Source: Bavariicoccus seileri WCC 4188
GTDB taxonomy: Bacteria; Bacillota; Bacilli; Lactobacillales; Aerococcaceae
DNA length: 64,000 nucleotides
Reading direction: 5' to 3'
Assembly (NCBI RefSeq): GCF_000421665.1
Contig: NZ_ATXL01000003.1
Location: 27,701 to 91,700 of the forward strand
Below the pieces are notes generated by a model. It searched no databases, was not told where the DNA came from, and was given only the letters and a program-made list of their open reading frames with translations. A program made the position numbers and the translations under genes. Positions 8,810 to 16,640 of the stretch are shown piece by piece. Numbering within the stretch: the stretch's first letter is position 1; each line of letters opens with the position of its first letter.

Positions 8810-9289
8810 ATGAAAATTTATTTCGCAAGCCCCTTATTTACTGAGATGGAATTTCAATACAATGCGTCAATCGTCCAAAAAATCAGAGACCGTTATCCGA
8901 ATGTCACAGTCTACTTGCCTCAAGAGGCAGCAGAGATAAACGACAAGAATGCCTATGCTGATAGTCAACAAATCGCTCAATATGACACAGATGAATTGCT
9001 CTCGAGTGATCTCATCTTAGCCGTTTTAGATGGCATCCATATTGATGCGGGTGTTGCTAGTGAAGTTGGGGTGGCTTATCAAGCCAAGATACCAATGATT
9101 GGACTATTTACAGATTCTAGGCAACTCGGAGCAACTAACGCTAAGAAGTTAGCGGCATTACAAGAGGTTGGCGAATCCCAATTTGCTTATGTTAATTTAT
9201 ACACTGTGGGTCTGATAAAACTAAATGGTACTGTCGTCAATTCAAGTGATGCTTTAGTAGATGCTATAGCATCCTATATGGAAGTGTGA
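8810..9289 (+). CDS. Nucleoside 2-deoxyribosyltransferase
   Basis: A 159-residue enzyme starting MKIYFASPLFTEMEF. Residues matching the family active site include Tyr4 and the EVGVAYQ motif carrying the catalytic glutamate, with LAVLDG before it. It exchanges the base on 2-deoxyribonucleosides in purine and pyrimidine salvage, common in lactic acid bacteria. I chose the ATG at 8810 with GGGAGGA upstream; an in-frame GTG at 8762 would put a TATAAT-like -10 element (8774-8779) inside the gene. It is followed 4 nt later by ppx, so it appears co-transcribed with the polyphosphate genes. Confidence 0.88.
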   Translation: MKIYFASPLFTEMEFQYNASIVQKIRDRYPNVTVYLPQEAAEINDKNAYADSQQIAQYDTDELLSSDLILAVLDGIHIDAGVASEVGVAYQAKIPMIGLFTDSRQLGATNAKKLAALQEVGESQFAYVNLYTVGLIKLNGTVVNSSDALVDAIASYMEV

Positions 9290-9293
9290 AACT

Positions 9294-10853
9294 ATGACAA
9301 AAACAAAAAAAGATCGCATCGGTTTAATGGATATTGGCTCTAACACCATTCGGTTAGTCGTCTACGAACTATCCGCAAACCATATACCATATGAACTCCA
9401 AAACGTTAAAACACCAGCACGGTTATCCCAGTACGTCGATGATGACGGTGTCCTTTCTGCAGAAGGAATTGCAGTGTTGATTACTGCTGTCAAGAGCTTC
9501 AAGGCTATTTGTGATGGTGCTAAGGTCAACACACTCTTACCTATGGCGACTGCTGCTGTCAGAAATGCGACTAATCAGGCTGAGATTGTTGCAGCTACTA
9601 AAGAAGCAACTGGTGTTGAGATTCAAATCGTCAGTGATGAGCACGAGGCCTTCTATGGCCAATATGCTGTCGCCCACTCTGTCCACTATAAAAATGGTGT
9701 TACCATCGATATTGGTGGTGGTTCCGCTGAAATCACCCACTTTGAACAAGGTAACATTATCAACTGGATCAGTTTACCCTTTGGTGTCGTTTCATTAAAA
9801 GAACACTATTTATCCGGCAAGAATTATAATGATAAAGATGGTCTAGAAAATATTCGCAAGCATATTCGTAAGTCTTTAAAAGAGCTAGATTGGCTTAAAG
9901 ACCAAAAATTACCAGTGATTGGTATCGGTGGATCTGCTCGTAACATTGCGAATGTCCATCAACGTCAGGTTCATTATCCGTTAGCTGGTGTCCACGGCTA
10001 CGAAATGTCCGAAAAAAACCTTGAAGAGATGGAAGACCTTTTCACAAATCTTTCTTACAAAGATCTGACCGATCTGGATGGCTTGAGTCGTGACCGTCGC
10101 GATATTATCATTCCTGCTACAATCATGTTCGAGGAATTATTGTCCTATGTGGGCACTAAAACATTCGTCTTCAGTAATCGTGGTTTAAGAGAAGGTATCC
10201 TCCTTTCTTATATCAACAACACTTATGATAATCCTTTCAAATTAGACGAATTAGAAGATGGCACAGTGAAACGGTTGAGCGAAACCTACCATCAAATGGC
10301 TAAAATCGTTGCACAGCGCGAAAAGCTTGCCTTTCAATTGTTAGGAGAATTCGAACAACACAAAGACGTTGATGTCCCAAAATACTGGGATACTCTATTG
10401 TGTTATGCTGCTAAGATTTACTTCATTGGTAATCGGATCGAGCCAGAAGCTGAATCCCAACATACCTTCTATATCGTTTCAAATAGTAATTTAAATGGCT
10501 TCAAACATCACGACCGTGTCATCATTGCTGCGCTAGCAAGTTACAAAAATAAGTCCCTCTTAAAGCAATACTTACAACCTTTTGAAGGTTGGTTCTCAGA
10601 TGATGAAGTCCGCTGGCTAATTATCTGTGGTGGTATTTTGAAATTCAGTGATGGCTTGACAACTAGCCACTTGAACACTGTTAAATCAGTCAAAATTGCG
10701 TTGAAAAAGAATAAAGCAACACTTTATATTTATCACTCTGGAACGATTTTGACTGAGTCATACTTAGCTAATCGTCGTCTTAAACATTTAAATCGCATTA
10801 TTGCTCAAGAGTTATCCCTTGAATTTATTGATATGACACAAGATAAAAAGTAA
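9294..10853 (+). CDS. ppx: Exopolyphosphatase (Ppx/GppA family)
   Basis: A 519-residue Ppx/GppA phosphatase. The ASKHA-type ATPase core shows DIGSNTIRLVVYEL near residues 13-26, the phosphate loop TIDIGGGSAEITHFE and the GIGGSARNIANVH segment. The C-terminal third (from about residue 320) is the helical HD-like domain that binds the polyphosphate chain. It removes terminal phosphates from polyphosphate or acts on pppGpp. It lies 12 nt upstream of ppk1, so synthesis and breakdown enzymes are in one transcript. Confidence 0.92.
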   Translation: MTKTKKDRIGLMDIGSNTIRLVVYELSANHIPYELQNVKTPARLSQYVDDDGVLSAEGIAVLITAVKSFKAICDGAKVNTLLPMATAAVRNATNQAEIVAATKEATGVEIQIVSDEHEAFYGQYAVAHSVHYKNGVTIDIGGGSAEITHFEQGNIINWISLPFGVVSLKEHYLSGKNYNDKDGLENIRKHIRKSLKELDWLKDQKLPVIGIGGSARNIANVHQRQVHYPLAGVHGYEMSEKNLEEMEDLFTNLSYKDLTDLDGLSRDRRDIIIPATIMFEELLSYVGTKTFVFSNRGLREGILLSYINNTYDNPFKLDELEDGTVKRLSETYHQMAKIVAQREKLAFQLLGEFEQHKDVDVPKYWDTLLCYAAKIYFIGNRIEPEAESQHTFYIVSNSNLNGFKHHDRVIIAALASYKNKSLLKQYLQPFEGWFSDDEVRWLIICGGILKFSDGLTTSHLNTVKSVKIALKKNKATLYIYHSGTILTESYLANRRLKHLNRIIAQELSLEFIDMTQDKK

Positions 10854-10865
10854 GGAGGATCGAGC

Positions 10866-13025
10866 ATGACCATTTATCATCTTGCAAAATTCAATTCTCC
10901 AAAGCTATACCAAAATCGCGAACTCAGTTGGCTCGATTTTAATGACCGAGTTCTTGCAGAAGCAAGTGATCCCCTGAACCCGTTGTTAGAGCAACTTCGT
11001 TTCCTAGCGATCGTTAGTTCTAATCAAGATGAATTCTATATGGTTCGCGTCGGAGGATTGAATGAAGAACGAACACTAAAAAATCCGCCAAGAGACAGTA
11101 AGACCCTACTGACTCCGCTAGAGCAACTCAAAAAGATTTCTGTCAAGAATACTGCCATCGTAAACGATCAATATGAGCGTTTTGAAGAGTTGCGTCCACT
11201 CCTTAAACAAGAAGGCATTGACCTTTTAGATTTGGATGATTGGGATCAGTTAGACTTAGAAAGCCAAAAAGCACTAAGGGAGTACTTCAAAACACATGTG
11301 TTCCCAGCCTTGACCCCACTAGGAGTCGATAATTATAGACCCTTCCCTCAAATCCCTGCACAGCAATTGAATCTGTTGGTGACATTGTCCAATAAGCATG
11401 ATGAACACTTGGCTGCAATCGTCCCTATCCCGGGTCTGCTCAAACGATTGATTGAGGTCCCCAAAACAACGAATCAGTTTGTCTTTCTTGAAACCCTGAT
11501 TAGCCACTGTCTACAAGACTTATTTGCTGGTCATAAGATCCATAAAGCGCTTCTTTTTCGGGTCACTCGTGACGGAGATCTGAGCTTGGATGATGAGTCG
11601 ACTTCTGATTTGCTAGAAGCAGTTGAAGAAATCTTAGTGGCTCGGAAACGGAGTCAATCAATCCGCTTAGAAATCGGAAAAGTGCCAGGTTATGACTACC
11701 ACGACAAGGAAGTCCAATGGCTGATGGACCATCTTCAAATTGAAGAATGGGGGCTTTCAATCGTTAATGGGCCGCTAGACCTTACCATCTTAGATGATTT
11801 TTATGGGGTATTAAAAGATCGTTTCCCACACCTGGCTTATGGCTCGTTTACGCCCTACCATGTCCCTGAGTTGACTAATGGTTCTATTTTCGATGCTATC
11901 AGCAATAAAGATTGGTTGATCCACTTGCCATATGATAGCTTCGATCCTATCGTTCAATTGATCACACAAGCAGCGACTGATCCCGATGTCGTTGCCATCA
12001 AGCAAACCTTATACCGGGTTGGCAAAAATTCTCCAATCATTAGAGGGTTGATTACGGCCCGAGAACACGACAAAGAAGTAACCGTCTTAGTGGAATTAAA
12101 AGCTCGTTTTGATGAAAAAAATAATGTTCATTGGGCGAAAGAACTTGAAGAAGCCGGATGTCACGTGATCTACGGCGTTACCGGCTTAAAGACCCATAGT
12201 AAAATCGCAATGGTCGTTCGTCGAGAAGGAAATCGAATCAAACGATACTTACACTTGGGAACTGGGAACTATAATCAAACAACAGCACGTTTTTACACTG
12301 ACATGGGATTACTAACGAGTAATGAAAGCTTTGGGCAAGATGCCACAAACTTTTTCAATGTCTTGAGTGGTTTCCAAGAACCCCTCCCCTATCACCAATT
12401 CAATGTCTCGCCATATCATATTAGAGACCAGATGATTGCGTCGATTGACCAAGAAATCGAGTTCCATAAGGAGCATGGTAATGGTCATATTATTGCTAAA
12501 ATGAACTCATTGAGTAGTAAAAAGATGATTGACAAGTTCTATGAGGCGAGTGCTGCAGGCGTTAAAATCGATTTGATTATACGAGGAATCTGTTGCTTGA
12601 GGACTGGTATAGAAGGCGTGAGTGATAATATTACTGTCTATAGTGTTATAGGCCGTTTTCTAGAACATAGCCGTATCTTCTATTTCAATAATAATGGTGA
12701 TGAAAAAGTCTATTTATCAAGTGCAGACCTTATGACGCGTAACTTGGAAAAAAGAGTTGAAATCGAATTTCCAATCATTGATCCTAAATTAGTTAAACGA
12801 TTAAAACGAATCCTCGATATCTATCTTGAGGACACGCAAAAAGCGAGGGTGATGGACCAAACTGGATTTTATCATTATCGTTTAGAAGGCGAGGCACGCC
12901 TAGTCGGTAAAAGTGCTCAGAGTGAATTTATGGCAATTGCTGAAGAGAAAAAGAAAGCTGCTAAACCTAAAAAACCAGCAAAAGTTCATTGGTTCCAACG
13001 CCTCTTAAAACGTATCAAGAGCTAG
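10866..13025 (+). CDS. ppk1: Polyphosphate kinase 1
   Basis: A 719-residue enzyme with the N-terminal helical domain (ELSWLDFNDRVLAEA), a head domain and two phospholipase-D-like catalytic domains. Conserved histidines are His444 in GLKTHSKIAM, the autophosphorylated residue of the family, and His601 in LEHSRIFYF. GTGNYNQTTARFYTDMGLLT is the family hallmark after the first. It makes polyphosphate from ATP reversibly. The basic C-terminus (KPKKPAKVHWFQRLLKR) is slightly extended. It is the last gene before a strong terminator. Confidence 0.96.
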   Translation: MTIYHLAKFNSPKLYQNRELSWLDFNDRVLAEASDPLNPLLEQLRFLAIVSSNQDEFYMVRVGGLNEERTLKNPPRDSKTLLTPLEQLKKISVKNTAIVNDQYERFEELRPLLKQEGIDLLDLDDWDQLDLESQKALREYFKTHVFPALTPLGVDNYRPFPQIPAQQLNLLVTLSNKHDEHLAAIVPIPGLLKRLIEVPKTTNQFVFLETLISHCLQDLFAGHKIHKALLFRVTRDGDLSLDDESTSDLLEAVEEILVARKRSQSIRLEIGKVPGYDYHDKEVQWLMDHLQIEEWGLSIVNGPLDLTILDDFYGVLKDRFPHLAYGSFTPYHVPELTNGSIFDAISNKDWLIHLPYDSFDPIVQLITQAATDPDVVAIKQTLYRVGKNSPIIRGLITAREHDKEVTVLVELKARFDEKNNVHWAKELEEAGCHVIYGVTGLKTHSKIAMVVRREGNRIKRYLHLGTGNYNQTTARFYTDMGLLTSNESFGQDATNFFNVLSGFQEPLPYHQFNVSPYHIRDQMIASIDQEIEFHKEHGNGHIIAKMNSLSSKKMIDKFYEASAAGVKIDLIIRGICCLRTGIEGVSDNITVYSVIGRFLEHSRIFYFNNNGDEKVYLSSADLMTRNLEKRVEIEFPIIDPKLVKRLKRILDIYLEDTQKARVMDQTGFYHYRLEGEARLVGKSAQSEFMAIAEEKKKAAKPKKPAKVHWFQRLLKRIKS

Positions 13026-13096
13026 GCTGCTAGACTAATCCTATTGAAACCCTCAGTAGAACAATAAACCTAATAGCTCATATGAAGCATAAATGT

Positions 13097-13150
13097 AAAG
13101 AGATGGATCACTACGCCAAAACATGTAGTGATCCATCTCTTTCTATTTTT
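13097..13150. terminator. Terminator after ppk1
   Basis: An 18-bp perfect stem (AAAGAGATGGATCACTAC and its complement at 13125-13142) has a 10-nt loop and is followed by CTATTTTT. It ends the ndt-ppx-ppk1 operon; the convergent amidase gene ends 45 nt beyond. Confidence 0.93.
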
Positions 13151-13194
13151 GACTCTAGATTTATTTGTTATTATCAGATTTAAAACTAGTTTGC

Positions 13195-14031
13195 TTAACT
13201 TCTCTGATTAGAATTAATCCACTGGAGTTGTTTTAAACCTGTTAAGCTTTTATCCGTAAAACCACCTGACCAACAAAATTCACCACTATTTTTTCCGACC
13301 AACCAATAAGGATTTCCTGAAATCGATTCACCCTTTACATAGCCCTTAAATCCAAATTTCTGACCTGGTTGTAATAAATAACTCGCACTCGCTTTAGTAG
13401 TTGGTTTCTTTCTTTGATAAACACCAGCACTTCCTACTACACGACGCACTATATGACTACTGCTATTATTATCATGGTTATTACTGTTGCTAGTGTTGGT
13501 CGTCTCTTTTTTGTCATGATTTAAATCGAGACCAGTCTTGTCTTTATCATCAGAACTTGTTTGCTTGTATTGTTTAATTAATTTGATCCAATAGTCTCTC
13601 ACACCTTTGATAGTGCCACCATGACACTCTAACGAGCGATGTGGGCAGGCTGTTGCTGTGAATTCACAATGGAGCTTGATCGTTTTGTCAGTAATTGGTA
13701 AATGGTACTTTTTCAGTAATTGAACCACTAATTGACAGGCCTTTCGCTCATTATCCAAGAAAACATTTAGATTACCCAAAGACTGACAGATTTCTATCCC
13801 GATATACTCTCTATTCCCCAAAGCATTGGCCGTGTGCCAAGCCATGTTGGATAGATCTTCAGCCTGGAAAATACCATCATTTGCCACATACAAATGAGCA
13901 AACCCTAAATACGGTGGATGACTTTTCAACCATTCTTTGTAAAAAGCGACCGTTGCTGCTTGGCTGCCAGCATCATTATGTAGCACAATTCCCTGAGGCT
14001 TCCCTATTCGTTTCCCTGCAATTCCATTCAT
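13195..14031 (-). CDS. N-acetylmuramoyl-L-alanine amidase with SH3-type wall-binding domain
   Basis: A 278-residue zinc amidase. The Amidase_2 domain (residues 1-155) has zinc ligands His18, His121 and Cys129, as in T7 lysozyme, with Glu80 in the YIGIEI motif. A Ser/Asn/Asp-rich linker (about 158-195) leads to a C-terminal SH3-type cell-wall-binding domain. There is no signal peptide, as in phage lysins and some competence-linked hydrolases. It is the last gene after the sigma factor, DUF1659 and DUF2922 genes. No phage structural or holin genes are near, so I infer a host murein hydrolase controlled with that group. Its ATG overlaps the stop of a small leader ORF (TAATG). Confidence 0.88.
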   Translation of the reverse strand: MNGIAGKRIGKPQGIVLHNDAGSQAATVAFYKEWLKSHPPYLGFAHLYVANDGIFQAEDLSNMAWHTANALGNREYIGIEICQSLGNLNVFLDNERKACQLVVQLLKKYHLPITDKTIKLHCEFTATACPHRSLECHGGTIKGVRDYWIKLIKQYKQTSSDDKDKTGLDLNHDKKETTNTSNSNNHDNNSSSHIVRRVVGSAGVYQRKKPTTKASASYLLQPGQKFGFKGYVKGESISGNPYWLVGKNSGEFCWSGGFTDKSLTGLKQLQWINSNQRS

Positions 14032-14108
14032 TAAACTAATAGATACCCCTCCTCTTTTAACAAAAAGAGCAGCATGGCAGCTACTCTTCTTGTTGTTGTC
14101 TCTTTCAT
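14031..14108 (-). other. Possible 25-codon leader ORF coupled to the amidase
   Basis: An ORF of 25 codons begins MKETTTRRVAAMLLFLL and ends in a TAA that shares one base with the amidase ATG (TAATG). The amidase ribosome site GAGGAGGGG lies inside it, 14-16 nt before the ATG, an unusually long spacing that fits coupling. The start codon is preceded only by GAAGGT at very short spacing. The hairpin at 14067-14090 lies within this ORF. It may be a real peptide, an attenuator or chance. Confidence 0.35.
14060..14090 (-). terminator. Terminator-like hairpin between DUF2922 and the amidase
   Basis: On the reverse strand AAGAGTAGC pairs with GCTGCTCTT (one G-U pair), with a TGCCAT loop, followed by a short T run. 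It would end or attenuate transcription before the amidase. Because it overlaps the 25-codon ORF, translation could disrupt it. Confidence 0.65.
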
Positions 14109-14140
14109 ACCTTCATACGATTAGTGTCTTTTCAACCGTA

Positions 14141-14371
14141 TTAGTCAGAAAAATCAAAAATAGGTGTTTCCAGTTTTTCAACATATGTTGCCGAAACGAC
14201 TTCTCTATACAACTCCACACCATTTTTAACACTTACATTTGCTTCAACGATTTTTTCCATAGCAGTTTTGATCGTTTCTTCGTCTAATTCCAACTTAGGA
14301 TGACGAACGACGTAATTGACAGATTTTCCCTCACTATTTTTGAACTTTAATTGTAATTGAATTGTTTTCAT
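14141..14371 (-). CDS. DUF2922 family protein
   Basis: A 76-residue protein starting MKTIQLQLKFKNSEGKSV, with VVRHPKLELDEETIKTAMEKIVEAN in the middle and the pattern of the DUF2922 family. It looks like a small beta-rich cytoplasmic protein with no signal or membrane segment. It follows the DUF1659 gene by about 70 nt and has AAAGGGGAAATAGT upstream. DUF1659 and DUF2922 genes commonly travel together, often with a YvrJ gene and a small sigma factor. The role is unknown. Confidence 0.82.
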   Translation of the reverse strand: MKTIQLQLKFKNSEGKSVNYVVRHPKLELDEETIKTAMEKIVEANVSVKNGVELYREVVSATYVEKLETPIFDFSD

Positions 14372-14442
14372 ACTATTTCCCCTTTCGATTGTCTACATAC
14401 TGTTTACTATTTTGTGATCAGTTTTCTTGCGATTTGGTATGG

Positions 14443-14643
14443 TTAGATATAAACTTTTTGCTCATTTCCAACTGATTTCAAATAAGTAAGATCAGTTATC
14501 GCAACTAATGCGTCTGTTAATAATAGAACAGCACCTTCTGTTACTTCGTCACGAACATTGTTGAATTGTTGACGAACCACCTTTTCAGTTTCTTGGTTCT
14601 CAAAAATCACCGACACGCTACCTTTATCAAAAATTTCAGCCAT
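14443..14643 (-). CDS. DUF1659 family protein
   Basis: A 66-residue protein of the DUF1659 type: EIFDKGSVSVIFENQETE, then RQQFNNVRDEVTEGAVLLLTDALVAITD and LKSVGNEQKVYI. I chose the ATG at 14643 because AGGAGG lies 8 nt upstream; an ATG two codons earlier (14649) is only 2 nt from it. It is the first gene after the sigma factor gene, with a 106-nt gap that carries its own candidate promoter (14693-14722). Function unknown. Confidence 0.8.
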   Translation of the reverse strand: MAEIFDKGSVSVIFENQETEKVVRQQFNNVRDEVTEGAVLLLTDALVAITDLTYLKSVGNEQKVYI

Positions 14644-14672
14644 TTGCATTTCCTCCTGTATGTTTTATTTGT

Positions 14673-14722
14673 TGACCGGCCAGTCATAGTTAAATACGAT
14701 GCAGGAGGAGAAGGTGTTACCT
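14673..14722 (-). promoter_or_regulatory. Candidate alternative-sigma promoter of the DUF1659-DUF2922 genes
   Basis: Read on the reverse strand, AGGTAACA (14722-14715), 16 nt and CGTATT (14698-14693) match the element before the YvrJ-type gene (8386-8416, spacing 17). The CGTATT block lies 50 nt before the DUF1659 ATG. An imperfect palindrome TGACCGGCCAGTCA (14673-14686) lies between them. Neither block resembles a sigma-A promoter. Promoter role is an inference from sharing. Confidence 0.45.
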
Positions 14723-14749
14723 AAGTCTTCAGGATTTTTGTAGTTTTAT

Positions 14750-15253
14750 TTAGAGGGTCAGTTCTTTGTAGATGGGTTCTAGGTATTTTCTGATTACGTG
14801 GATTTTTTGATAGAGTGTTTTTCGTGATATCTGGAGTTTAGAAGCTATCTCTGTTTTAGTCAGTTGTTGTGAATAGAGGAGTTTAAATAAGGTGTGGTAT
14901 TTTTTAGGGAGGAGTTTTAGACAAGCTAGGTGGATTTCGAGTTCAGTTTCGATTGAATCGGTCATAGTGAGGTCATCTAATTCTGTAGCATCGTCATTTC
15001 CCATCCAAGCATGTTTATTTTGTTGTCTCAGATAGTCGATCATGGTCCAGACACATTTTTGCTTAGCGAAAGCTATAAATTGGTATTTTTCACTGGTAAA
15101 AGGGTCGCCATCGAAGGTCTCTGCTACTTTTAATAGGGTCAATTGTCCTATCTGCATCAGGTCTTCATAATCAGGATGATACCGATGGATCTGTAGTTGT
15201 TTCAATGCTGAAAAAGTAATACCACTAAATTGGACTAACAGTTCTTCACTCAT
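14750..15253 (-). CDS. Sigma-70 family alternative sigma factor (ComX/SigH-like)
   Basis: A 167-residue sigma factor with only regions 2 and 4. Region 2 (about residues 28-85) has YEDLMQIGQLTLLKVAETFD and a DNA-melting segment IDYLRQQNKH. Region 4 (about 112-162) has LPKKYHTLFKLLYSQQLTKT and a helix-turn-helix EIASKLQISRKTLYQKI. Length and layout match the ComX/SigH competence sigma factors of Lactobacillales. It heads the set of DUF1659, DUF2922 and amidase genes. No anti-sigma gene is adjacent. Two short palindromes lie in its 5' region. The competence role is inferred; a stress or development sigma factor is the alternative. Confidence 0.83.
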   Translation of the reverse strand: MSEELLVQFSGITFSALKQLQIHRYHPDYEDLMQIGQLTLLKVAETFDGDPFTSEKYQFIAFAKQKCVWTMIDYLRQQNKHAWMGNDDATELDDLTMTDSIETELEIHLACLKLLPKKYHTLFKLLYSQQLTKTEIASKLQISRKTLYQKIHVIRKYLEPIYKELTL

Positions 15254-15266
15254 TTCTTTTCCTTTG

Positions 15267-15297
15267 ACGCAGCGCTGCGTTAGTTGTCAAGATCTTG
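15267..15297. promoter_or_regulatory. Two palindromes before the sigma factor gene
   Basis: ACGCAGCGCTGCGT (15267-15280) and CAAGATCTTG (15288-15297) are perfect palindromes 14-45 nt upstream of the sigma start. CTGCGTYAG recurs once more near 15343. They could be operator half-sites or an mRNA hairpin just before the ribosome site AAGGAAAAG. Confidence 0.4.
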
Positions 15298-15370
15298 CCT
15301 CACTAGCGTATTAAAACCACCCTCTCCTGTCTAATCCCTAATACTGCGTCAGAACCGTTGAATTTTGCAC

Positions 15371-15398
15371 AAAAAAAGAGCTGATACCAGCTCTTTTT
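15371..15398 (-). terminator. Terminator of the ABC-2 exporter operon
   Basis: A 7-bp stem (AGAGCTG with CAGCTCT) with an ATAC loop is extended by flanking A and T runs. It lies about 100 nt after the last permease gene and insulates the sigma factor gene; it could work in either direction. Confidence 0.88.
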
Positions 15399-15497
15399 CA
15401 TATGACATATCCTTTAATGATGTGCCACAGCACTCTAAAACTCACTCTTACCTCACCTTAAAATCACCTTAAGCTCATTCTAAAAGTGGAGGATGTC

Positions 15498-16640
15498 CTA
15501 ATCAAATTCTCCGATTCTTCTTTGATTACTAAAAGCATAGAACGCAATGCTGACAAAGAGTAACAGAAATGCTGCTAGTGCTGCAGTATTGATCAGAAAG
15601 GCTTGTCTTGTAATTCCTTCTTGGAAAGCTCTCAAGAGTTCCAAAGCATAATACTGTGGGGTAACCATCGCTAGTTTTTGAACAAAATCTGGCATAACTT
15701 CTAGCGGGATCAATGAACCACTCATTTGTGAGGTCACTGTAAAGAGTGCTACGTTAATAGCTGTTGCCACTTGTTCACTTGGTGCTAGCACAGTGGTTGC
15801 CATTGACCATGCTATAGCTATAAAGCCGAAGATGGTCAAAGGATAGGCAAATTGTAATGGTGTGACTCCAGGATTTATGCCGAAGACGCCATATAATGCT
15901 ACCATCATGATCACAATCTCAAGGATCATGAAGAGTGACCCTACGATTAAGGTCCCTCCAAAATAGCTGCCACGTCCAAGTGGGGTACTCATCAAGCGTT
16001 GAAATACTTTGTTACGTCGCTCTTCAGAGATTTGACGAGGTCCGAATCCGCTTGACTGATATAACACCATCAGTAAAAAGATTCCTACTATATTGGTACT
16101 CATCTGAATGACTAATCGTTGGTTTTTCCCAAAGCGATACTCAACATCTGGAGTTGTCTCTTTTTTTAAGTCAGCTAAAGAGCTCTCTGTCAATTGAGTA
16201 TCTTCTAAACTTTGATACTGGAGCAACTCTGAAATAGCACCATCTACTGTCGCTTTGACTTGATCAGTGATTTCACTGCCTTGCGTGGTTACGATTTGCA
16301 GATCATTAAACTCCTTTGATGTGACTTGATCATCAAAATCAGCTGGTAAAGTGATAATTGCCATGGCATTATCTGAACTGCTAGCATTCTGTTTATCCTC
16401 TTCAGTAATCATGCTCAAATCCACTGAATCATCTAGCAAATCAGCTAATAACGGTTGATAGTGACTACTACTATCCTCTACCATGCTGATTGTGATTTGA
16501 CTCTCACTACTTTCAGTATTGTAAAAAGGAAGGTAAATCAAAATACTAACAAGTGGTAAGGCTAAGATCCCGGCTGTTTTTACCCAGTTTTCTAGCCACA
16601 TTTGCAATCTAAATTGGATCATCCACCATAGATTTTTCAT
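15498..16640 (-). CDS. ABC-2 type exporter permease B
   Basis: A 380-residue permease of the ABC2_membrane_3 (YhaP/DrrB-like) class. One N-terminal membrane segment (residues 20-38) is followed by a large extracytoplasmic domain up to about residue 180 and five C-terminal segments. The cytoplasmic loop has PRQISEERRNKVFQRLMSTPLGR, the usual ATPase-contact region. It directly abuts the preceding permease gene. The exporter should move a drug, peptide or lipid; the two-component system upstream hints at envelope stress or antibiotic response. Confidence 0.85.
   Translation of the reverse strand: MKNLWWMIQFRLQMWLENWVKTAGILALPLVSILIYLPFYNTESSESQITISMVEDSSSHYQPLLADLLDDSVDLSMITEEDKQNASSSDNAMAIITLPADFDDQVTSKEFNDLQIVTTQGSEITDQVKATVDGAISELLQYQSLEDTQLTESSLADLKKETTPDVEYRFGKNQRLVIQMSTNIVGIFLLMVLYQSSGFGPRQISEERRNKVFQRLMSTPLGRGSYFGGTLIVGSLFMILEIVIMMVALYGVFGINPGVTPLQFAYPLTIFGFIAIAWSMATTVLAPSEQVATAINVALFTVTSQMSGSLIPLEVMPDFVQKLAMVTPQYYALELLRAFQEGITRQAFLINTAALAAFLLLFVSIAFYAFSNQRRIGEFD

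Noticed and set aside
13195..14031. Amidase as part of a prophage
   Set aside because: No holin, tail, capsid or integrase gene is near; neighbours are a sigma factor and conserved small host genes.
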